Positions 56,073 through 64,000 of a DNA stretch of 64,000 nucleotides are shown in pieces. The stretch is from Whitmania pigra (taxonomy: Eukaryota; Annelida; Clitellata; Hirudinida; Haemopidae): positions 212,501 to 276,500 of the forward strand of contig JAJTWR010000323.1 in NCBI GenBank assembly GCA_021613335.1, given 5' to 3'. The stretch's first letter is position 1, and every line of letters begins with the position of its first letter. Under the pieces are notes generated by a model that had not been told where the DNA came from, made no database searches, and saw only the letters and a program-made list of their open reading frames with translations. The translations under genes and the position numbers were made by a program.

Positions 56073-56872
56073 CGATGATGATGATGTCAATCTGTTTCGA
56101 GCTCATGGCTTCAGTTTGGACTTTCGAAGCACCTGTTCACGAAATAAACATGTCTTTGTCATTCGATGCAAAGAGTCGACATTTGACATTAACCGATGAT
56201 GATGATGATGATCATGATGATGATGAAGAAGAAGAGGATGGTGATGATGATGAAGAAGAAGAGGATGGTGATGATGATGATGATAACTGTATTATGTGGC
56301 GCTAGTCTTGTTCAGTTGAAATCTAGTCAGATTATTTATAAAGCGTATCCGCCATCATTGAAACATAACGCTTTATTACATTACTATCACAATCGCAATC
56401 ATTATCATCATCATCAATCGTCGTCGTCATCATCATCATCGTCATCGTCACTATCTTCACCTTCGATATCTTCAAACTGCACTTACGGATAACTCACGCA
56501 ACGACATTTTGTGATTGATTTAATATTCTCAACAACAACAACAACAACATCGTATTCTTAATATTAATAATGATGATGATGATGATCTCGATGATGATGA
56601 TAGCGATGGTGATGATGACGATTTCCATCCAGCAGTGCACATCTGATATGACGTTCGGTCAAACATGGCAGCGACTGACATGACACCTTTCTCCTGCTAA
56701 CACGTGATCTCAATGTTGGTGCAGCCGTCAACCACCATCGTTATAAACGACATCATAATCATTATCAATACCACCACCACCATCATCATCATCGTCGTCA
56801 TCATCATCATCATCATCATCATCATCGTCATCGTCATCATCATCATCATCATCATCATCGTCATCGTCATCG

Positions 56873-56904
<32 letters not shown>

Positions 56905-57102
56905 GTCATCGTCATCGTCATCATCATCATCGTCATCATCATCATCAATCCACGCAAGTTTTTAGGGTTTTGATCACAAGCAAGTGTCAGATGATATTGA
57001 ACGGTTTCGTGGTGGTACAGATTTCAAAGGAAAATAAATAAATATTATTTATCAAAATGAACGTATTAAGAACTATTGTTATTCAGAATATGCTATGATA
57101 AC

Positions 57103-57166
<64 letters not shown>

Positions 57167-57548
57167 TATTATTATATTAAAATATTATTAATATATTTTA
57201 TATATTGTTAATATATTAATGATTAATTAATATTAATAACAATATTGACTGATAGATAATATGATTACTATTTAATATTCGTTATTAATATTATATTTAT
57301 TATTATTACTGTAATTGCTATTTTGTCTTTACTTGTACTTTTAATTAATAACTAGCAACAGTAGTTAATATATTTATTTAATTTAATTAAATAATTATAA
57401 TATTATAATTTTATTATAATTACACGACAATGACAACCAACTCACCGACGATGAGTGGAATCTTCTTGGACCATGTCGACAGTTCCCTCTGAAAAATCCT
57501 CTTCTCCTCCTCCAGGTTTTGCAGGTCGCCCGAGTTCCTGAAGGTCAT
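51938..57548 (-). CDS. Eip93F: E93/LCOR-family psq-type transcription factor
   Basis: Nuclear DNA-binding regulator related to insect E93/Mblk-1 and vertebrate LCOR/LCORL. E93 is an ecdysone-response factor and LCOR a nuclear-receptor corepressor. Exons (minus): 57548-57446, 54681-54613, 54491-54439, 54313-54262, 53825-53720, 53474-51938. The sum is 1920 nt, 639 aa. The N-terminal blocks EKRIFQRELSTWSKKIPLIV|GFEAVAEALFG resemble the LCORL segment around GFESILEGLYG. Two PLDL-type motifs are present, PLDLR at 114 and PLDLA at 340; PxDLS-like motifs bind CtBP in this family. The helix-turn-helix psq domain lies at about 401-453 and includes SVHRAGSYFGVPHSTLEYK. A run of six Met encoded by (ATG)n precedes PLDLA. 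Exons 3 and 4 are short and rest on splice consensus plus phase. The C-terminus is Ser-rich. Confidence 0.88.
54170..54260. repeat. (ATC)n tract abutting a splice donor
   Basis: ATC repeats run up to the GTGAC donor of the 54313-54262 exon of the E93/LCOR-like gene. On the minus strand the intron therefore opens GTGACGATGATGATG. Confidence 0.85.
55181..56950. repeat. Cluster of (ATC)n/(GAT)n microsatellites in a long intron
   Basis: Tracts at about 55181-55327, 55630-55745, 55903-55980 (ATC sense), 56042-56090 and 56195-56285 (GAT sense), 56400-56455 and 56770-56950 (ATC sense). All lie in the first intron of the E93/LCOR-like gene (57445-54682). The frames through them are shadows. Confidence 0.9.
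57108..57165. repeat. (AAT)n microsatellite
   Basis: AAT trinucleotides within the first intron of the E93/LCOR-like gene. Confidence 0.95.
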
Positions 57549-58716
57549 GATCTCTGTAACCTTTAACCTCTGCAACCGTTGACCTTTGACGTCTGAGCGC
57601 GTCGAACTCGTAGAACAAAACCAGTCAGCGGAAACTTCGAGAAGCAGTTTTTAAGTCGGCAGACGATGACAAAAGATGATGATTAATTATGGACCTATTG
57701 ATAGACGGATGGATGGATGGACGGATGAAGGGATAAATGAGTGGATGGACGGATGGATGGATGAGCGAACGGACAATGTGAACGGAGAACGCGCTAAAAA
57801 CTTTTCGATGAAATCAAAAGAAAGCTTCAAACTGGAGACCATTTAATATCGCTCGCTTGCGATCGATAGCCAGTCAGTGCGCTCTGTCGTTATTATTATT
57901 ATTATGATTATTATTATTATTTTATTAGGATTATCATTATTAATAGTACTGTTATTTTTATTATTACTACTAATGATAATATTATTGAACATTTTAGCAT
58001 TTATAATTGTATATTTTGTTCTTTTGTGTATTGTATATTTGTATAATGTTCTGCTCAATAATAATACAAAAATATCATCTTTTGATGACTGTCTCTCAAA
58101 TAAGGAGCTCATTGTTGCGCTCACAACTTTATCTCGATCATCATCATCATCATCATCATCATCATTACCATATACATCGTCATCATCATCATCATCATCA
58201 TTACCATATACATCGTCATCATCATCATCATCATTACCATATACATCGTCATCATCATCATCATCATCATTACCATATACATCGTCATCATCATCATCAT
58301 CATTACCATATACATCGTCATCATCATCATCATCATCATTACCATATACATCGTCATCATCATCATCATCATTACCATATACATCGTCATCATCATCATC
58401 ATCATTACCATATACATCGTCATCATCATCATCATCATTACCATATACATCGTCATCATCATCATCATCATTACCATATACATCGTCATCATCATCGTCG
58501 TCATCGTCACCCTCAAATCGCGACGAGTCACGTGTTACTGGAAGGTGCGCGCCAATTTCACGCCGAAACCTGGAGCGTTTTACCTGTTCGAATTAGCATC
58601 AGTGATGGTGAATGATGATGATGATGATGACATTTAAAACTGATTTATATTTTACTATGTAGGATAATGATGACAATTGCCATTTTAGCTTATGATGACG
58701 GCGATGGTGATGCTGT

Positions 58717-58749
<33 letters not shown>

Positions 58750-60412
58750 GGAGGAGGAGGAGGAGGAGGACGACGACGAGGAGCCAGTTGATGGAAAGGA
58801 CGGCGAATTAGGAGCAATTTATGAGATGAGAGAGATTGGAAATTAGCGACTGGATCGATGGCGTTTCTAAATTTCATACGATCTATTAATAACCCTTTCA
58901 TGTCGACGAAGGAGAATGAGATGATGATGATGTGATGATGATCATGATTACGTGATGATGATGATGTGATGATCATTTGACGGCTGATGATAATCACGAT
59001 GTTGATGACGACGACAAATGTCTGATTGTGATGACGACAATGCTGATGGTGATGATGACAATGATGATCATCTTTTCCTGTCTGGAAAACCATTAAAAGT
59101 AGACATGGAAAAATAATTCTTTTGAAGTTTCACAGACTCCTGAGCATTCAATGAGACACAGGTAGAGCTGCTACTGATGATGATGATGATTATAATAAAT
59201 AACGTCGTCATCCCAAGTGGACAATTTTTGAATATCTATTAAACGATTGAAGTGCACCTGGTTCAACCCTTCACCCCCCCCCATCCAACCACAAGTTCAA
59301 GGACAAGTTTTGGTCACTGGTCAGAAACACTTGGTAAAGCTGGTAATTATGAGCCGAGATGAAACATTTATAGATGCACATACCATGTGGTTGCCATGAC
59401 GACGACTGCACGGTAAAGTGGTTAAGACGTCTGACCACTTCAGAAGCTATTCTGAACCTGCCTCTCCAGAACACTTGTTAATTCTCCAAACTATGACCAG
59501 GTAACCGAGACTAAGCAACAACTATCGACCAAAATTTTTTCCAAGCTTCGTCGCGATTCGTTCCTAAGTTTCGATTTAACATTTCACGATCCTTAAGTTG
59601 TACCGATTCGTTCGGTGGTCGATAACCTGGCGGTGTGAAACGGGTCCTCGCCCGTCTCTGCGAAACGACTCGTCAAGTAACGCAATGTTGTTATTTAACC
59701 TCTTTCAAGGTTTGCAACAAGAAGTTATTTCACAGAAGAGTGCAGTAATTAATTATAGTTATAAGTTAATTATAATTATTTAAGTATTTAATTGTAGTTA
59801 TATTTGAATTATAATCAATTAAATATTTTAACATTAATGACCTCCTTCGAACAATTGTCACATTGAAACATGAAATTGTTACAATTAAAGAAAAACTCGT
59901 GACAACAGTGAACATTCAAACCTGCAACAACAACCCCAACAATAAAACCAACAACAACAGTAACAACAACCCCAACAACAACATCAAATCGAAACGAGGA
60001 TATGAAGAGCAGAAAGATGAATGAATGAGTCAATCGATTGAGAAAACTTTGTTATTAGCATTAAACAAAATAATATTTATTAACTAGTTTATTAATAATA
60101 ACTAATTATTATGAATTCATTTACTGCAGCATGTCAGATGGCGTCCTGAACAAAGATGTTTCGACAATCTCCTACGTGCAATCTTACAAAACATTATCGT
60201 AAGGATATCATCACTAGAGCTGGCTCATTAACATGAATGAATGTCGATTAGTCACCAGAAGAGTTGCTCATCAGCATAAATGAATATTAATTAATCATCA
60301 CCACGTAATGCAAACGAGCGTCAAACATCCGTCGAAGAACAAGAACTAATTAATAACTATTAATAATACCCAATACACAGTGGGTGTCCAAATCGATCGT
60401 TCGAGGGTTTCT
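57549..60412. other. Intergenic, E93/LCOR-like 5' end to ODR4 3' end
   Basis: Apart from the 33/36-bp array, it holds a GGAT run near 57705-57760, GAT/GAG repeats at 58707-58775 and scattered GAT tracts to 59060. No gene was recognised. The E93/LCOR-like promoter should lie near 57550-57900. Confidence 0.5.
58137..58505. repeat. 33/36-bp minisatellite
   Basis: Ten copies of ATTACCATATACATCGTC, each followed by four or five CATs and joining ATC units. Copy starts are 58164, 58200, 58233, 58269, 58302, 58338, 58371, 58404, 58437 and 58470, so spacings are 36, 33, 36, 33, 36, 33, 33, 33, 33. The Ser/Thr-, His- and Met-rich open frames through it are shadows. Confidence 0.95.
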
Positions 60413-61907
60413 TCATCGGCTCGTTCGGGAAGCCCGTTCGTCGAGGTGGTTCCTACCGAGATACCAATACGAGGCCGTCAGACTGGCCACGGAAGCCACA
60501 AGGACACTGAACGGGATGCCTGGGTGGAGTTGAGAAGACTTGTTTATTGTTTGTTAAATAATTATTTCATTTATTTGTCGATAATGATAATGATAATAAA
60601 CATTTTAAGAAAATAACTTGACGAACCGTCGTAAGAACAATGAATTCGAAGTAAAGCAATAACATTATTATTATTATTATTATTATTTTATTATTAATTA
60701 TTATGTTATTGCCATCGACGATGCAGTAAACATGAGACGACTGACTGATGAATGGTTTAAGGACGTCAAGCCAAGAGCTTCGGACGTTGTTGTTGTTGCT
60801 GTGGAGTCCTTCGAACAATGCTTCCTTCGACTTCAAGATGGACTCTGCTTGCTCAAAGTCCTCAGCAACTGAAACGTCAAACGACAATTAAATCTCTGAT
60901 TGCAATACTATAGAAATACTGTGCGTCGAGCGTGGAGTCGTCGACAATGGCGACCTTAACAATAAATAACAACAAAGAACGTGATAAACTCCATTTCAAC
61001 CCCTCAGCAAATTAACATAATAAAACCCGGTCAAGAGGTTATTATTGTTAAACATTAAAACCACTCATAACCACCTGGTATGGACTCCTGCGATTGGTCG
61101 ACGTCGTCCTCGTTCAGGTCGTCCAGGTCGAGCACCTCGTGGAACCTACCCAGCGAATCCGAGGGCGTCTCGTCCTGGAACAGGTAGTCAGAAAGGAGGA
61201 CGGGGGACCCGTGGAGACTTGCGAATGCCCTCACCGGGGTCTCGTAAACGGCCCTCAGGTCTGGGTTCACAAAATTAAACGGTCGAGATCAGTTTGAAAT
61301 GAAGACATGTTAAGCTTTTAAGCAACAAGTACACAGCAATATGTGACTCTTGCAACTTGATATCATAATTACAAAATTTATTGTAAAAACTAAAATTAAT
61401 TGCTATTAATATAATTATAATATAATCATTAAACCTTGGTCCTCCTCCCCTTGAAGGAGATCCTGACAAACAAGTTCACATCTCGTCAGCAAACTCCTCA
61501 CGATGTCCAATTTCAGGGCCTAATTTGAAAATATAATAAAATATAGTACCATGATCAATTCATAATAATAATAATAATAATAATAATAACACAATGCCAT
61601 GATCACCATAATAACATAATAATGCATTACAGCTTAAATTTCTGTCCGACACCAAAAACTGTTGAGATTTATTTTGCAGTTATTAATTACAAGAACCATA
61701 CATTCTTCAGTGAATCTTTGAAATATTTATAACTTCAAAAATAATAACTCGAATAACGACATCATCAACAGCAACACCGACGTCTTCAACAACAACATCA
61801 ACATCTTCAACAACATCATCAACATCTTCAACAACAACATCAACATCAACATCTTCAACAACAACAACAGCAACATCAACATCTTCAACAACATCATCAA
61901 CATCTTT

Positions 61908-61938
<31 letters not shown>

Positions 61939-64000
61939 TCTTCAACAAAAGCAAAACAAAACCTCGATTCCTTGTGCCAACGAAGACCTCCCGTGAACGA
62001 ACGCCTTACAGGAAATGGTTCCATTGGCAACGATCTTCGCACCACATCGAACCTTCGAGGCACACTTGTTGCTCGTGGTTTTGTCGGAGTCGTTGGACTG
62101 GAACGAGTTGGAAAGTTGGAAACGATTACTTACAATCAGGGGTCGCCAGAATATGGTGTAACGAAGGTGAACATAATTTACATTTACCGGATAATTAATA
62201 TTAAATAATGAAGGGGAACATAATTTACATTTACCGGATAATTAATATTAAATAATGAAGGGGAACATAATTTACATTTACCGGATAATTAATATTAAAT
62301 AATGAAGGGGAACATAATTTACATTTGCCGGATAATTAATATTAAATAATGAAGGGGAACATAATTTACATTTGCCGGATAATTAATATTAAATAATGAA
62401 GGGGAACATAATTTACATTTACCGGATAATTAATATTAAATAATGAAGGGGAACATAATTTACATTTACCGGATAATTAATATTAAATAATGAAGGGGAA
62501 CATAATTTACATTTGCCGGATAATTAATATTAAATAATGAAGGGGAACATAATTTACATTTGCCGGATAATTAATATTAAATAATGAAGGGGAACATAAT
62601 TTACATTTACCGGATAATTAATATTAAATAATGAAGGGGAACATAATTTACATTTACCGGATATTTAATATTAAATAATGACACATTAAATGATAACATT
62701 TAAAATTATTAAGATCTAAAGAAAGATATTTGTCCAACTAACGTAGTTTCTAAGAAAGTCAACTTTTACAAAATCATCTTCCTCTTCCTCCTCATCATCA
62801 TCGTCATCATCATCATCATGACTGTATATCTTTCCAGACTTCTTTCCTTTGCTGTTCTTGAAAAAGTCCATCGGCTTCTTCGTCAACAAATCGTCATCAT
62901 CATCATCGTCGTCATCAACGGCATCGAGCATGTTGCCATTGACAACGGGGACGGATTCCCAGATGGATTTAATGATTGGGTTCAATCCATCCTGAGAAAG
63001 ATAAGCATCACTATCATGATCACCATAATTACAACAATTTCAAGAGCATCATTACTATGATCTGCCTTTCCAGACAGTGTGACATGTCCCTTTCCTCGAC
63101 GTAGATGGAGGTCCTCAGCGAGAATTCCGTCTTCAGTCCGACGAAACATTCGAGCAACTTTTGGAACTTCAACTCGGCCGGAGCGAAGGAATGCTGAGGA
63201 ACGAAAGAAGAAGCGAGTGCAACGACAGTAACTGTTATTCTAATATTAACTAATATTATCTTTAATCACGTAGATCGTTAACTCGTTACGAAGTACAAAT
63301 ATTTTGTTCCACAACGACAACTGCTCACCTTGTTATCGCCGATGTCCAACGACCGACACGACAACCTGAGGGGACGAAGAAGTGCGGTCACAAATTTGTA
63401 AGAACATCCATTTCCCGTAATCGAATGAAAATCGTTAAATATTAAGAAATTAATTACAAAATTGAAAATAGTTAAAGACTCGAGTGAATGGCTTGATTGT
63501 GACATTCGAACGGGCACATTACCTCTTGGTGTTCGAGCACACGTGCATCAGAATCACGTCCGAGGATTTCACGTGCGGGAGGAGGAAGTCGAACTTTCCG
63601 ACGACTTTGAAAAGTGCTTGAAGGAGCTGAGTGGATCGGTCAATGTTAGTGAGGATATTATTAGTATTATTACTATTTTTAGCCAGTTTACAGATTAATA
63701 TATAATTATATATTAACTACAATTGTCGACCGGCTTCGTCGCCGCAATTATCATAAGTTATGTTTAATTTTACATTACAAATTTCATTTTATGGCAAAAT
63801 TAGAACAACCAAATTGGCTTATTTATTAAATTAATTTATTCATTATATGATAATAAAAATCAACGAGGATATTTATGACTTGCACATCCAATGCTACTTT
63901 CAGTCTGACCTGTTTGTACTTGGACTGTGACGTTTTGAAGTCATCCGACGTGCACTGGACGAACATGCCCATCACATTCAGACCGCCTGTCAGCATCTGC
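60413..64000 (-). CDS. ODR4: ODR4 homologue, partial (N-terminus outside window)
   Basis: ODR-4 is a C-terminally membrane-anchored protein that helps chemoreceptor GPCRs fold and reach cilia in C. elegans. Exons (minus): 64000-63910 (runs off the edge), 63626-63523, 63365-63329, 63193-63056, 62991-62770, 62097-61963, 61519-61435, 61260-61075, 60868-60746, 60519-60413. All join in one frame: 408 aa plus stop. Blocks matching human ODR4 are QMLTGGLNVMGMF, DVILMHVCSNTKRLSCRSLD, SFAPAELKFQKLL, DGLNPIIKSIWESV, SLLTRCELVCQDLL and SPVLLSDYLFQDE. The last exon encodes the membrane anchor IPFSVLVASVASLTASYWYLG and ends TSR. The 62991-62770 exon carries two poly-Asp runs made by GAT repeats. About the first 80 residues are missing. 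A minus-strand AATAAA sits at 60081-60076. Confidence 0.9.
61766..61945. repeat. (AAC)n/(ATC) mixed trinucleotide repeat
   Basis: CAACAACATCATCAACATCTTC-like units, imperfect, in an ODR4 intron beside the 62097-61963 exon. Confidence 0.9.
62170..62684. repeat. 47-bp minisatellite, 11 copies, in an ODR4 intron
   Basis: Exact 47-bp period; copies start at 62170 and every 47 bp to 62640. The unit begins AACATAATTTACATTTACCG. A single A/G variant (TTACCGG or TTGCCGG) follows the order A A A G G A A G G A A. Confidence 0.97.

Noticed and set aside
57877..58615. Ser/Thr-rich and His-rich frames of 200-240 codons
   Set aside because: They run through the 33/36-bp ATC-rich minisatellite in two frames, so they cannot be taken as coding evidence.
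59395..59465. tRNA or tRNA-derived SINE, from an A-box-like AAGTGGTTAAGACG
   Set aside because: No matching B-box at the right distance and no acceptor-stem pairing could be found.

Overview
The window is nuclear DNA of an animal. It has GT-AG introns, a complete calmodulin gene with metazoan exon structure, GRWD1, BPNT1 and ODR4 orthologues, an E93/LCOR-type psq transcription factor, and a nuclear receptor with two DNA-binding domains. Such 2DBD receptors are known from protostomes (flatworms, molluscs, Daphnia and relatives), so a spiralian or another protostome is the best guess; the species cannot be named. The DNA is AT-rich and unusually full of microsatellites, above all (GAT/ATC)n, (AAT)n, (GGAT)n and (CACT)n.

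Layout. 1-2.5 kb: GAT repeats and one doubtful plus-strand exon. 4.9-9.96 kb (minus): the 2DBD nuclear receptor, nine coding exons in one consistent frame (971 aa), plus a probable 5' UTR exon. 10-33.6 kb: a 24 kb stretch with no convincing gene and dense simple repeats. 33.8-36 kb (plus): calmodulin, perhaps with two alternative ATG-only first exons. 37.5-39 kb (plus): GRWD1. 40.0-42.0 kb (minus): BPNT1, convergent with GRWD1. 43.2-46.0 kb (minus): an unrecognised 719-aa protein. 46.3-47.0 kb (plus): a small acidic protein, divergent from the previous gene. 47.2-48.1 kb (minus): a TMEM196-like four-span membrane protein. 49.3-50.4 kb: a dimeric minisatellite built on a TTCGAA-containing monomer. 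51.9-57.5 kb (minus): the E93/LCOR-like factor (639 aa). 60.4-64 kb (minus): ODR4, whose N-terminus lies beyond the window edge.

The genes do not form an operon. The 2DBD receptor and the E93/LCOR-like factor belong to families linked elsewhere to hormone and nuclear-receptor signalling, but their co-location here may be chance. The most interesting observations are: the matched exon pairs behind the two DNA-binding domains; the atypical P-box of the first domain; three minisatellites with clear higher-order periodicity (32/41 bp, 33/36 bp and a 4 x 47 bp pattern); and GAT-type microsatellites that enter coding exons as poly-Asp and poly-Met runs. Exon boundaries were placed by eye from splice consensus and frame continuity and have not been tested against transcripts.
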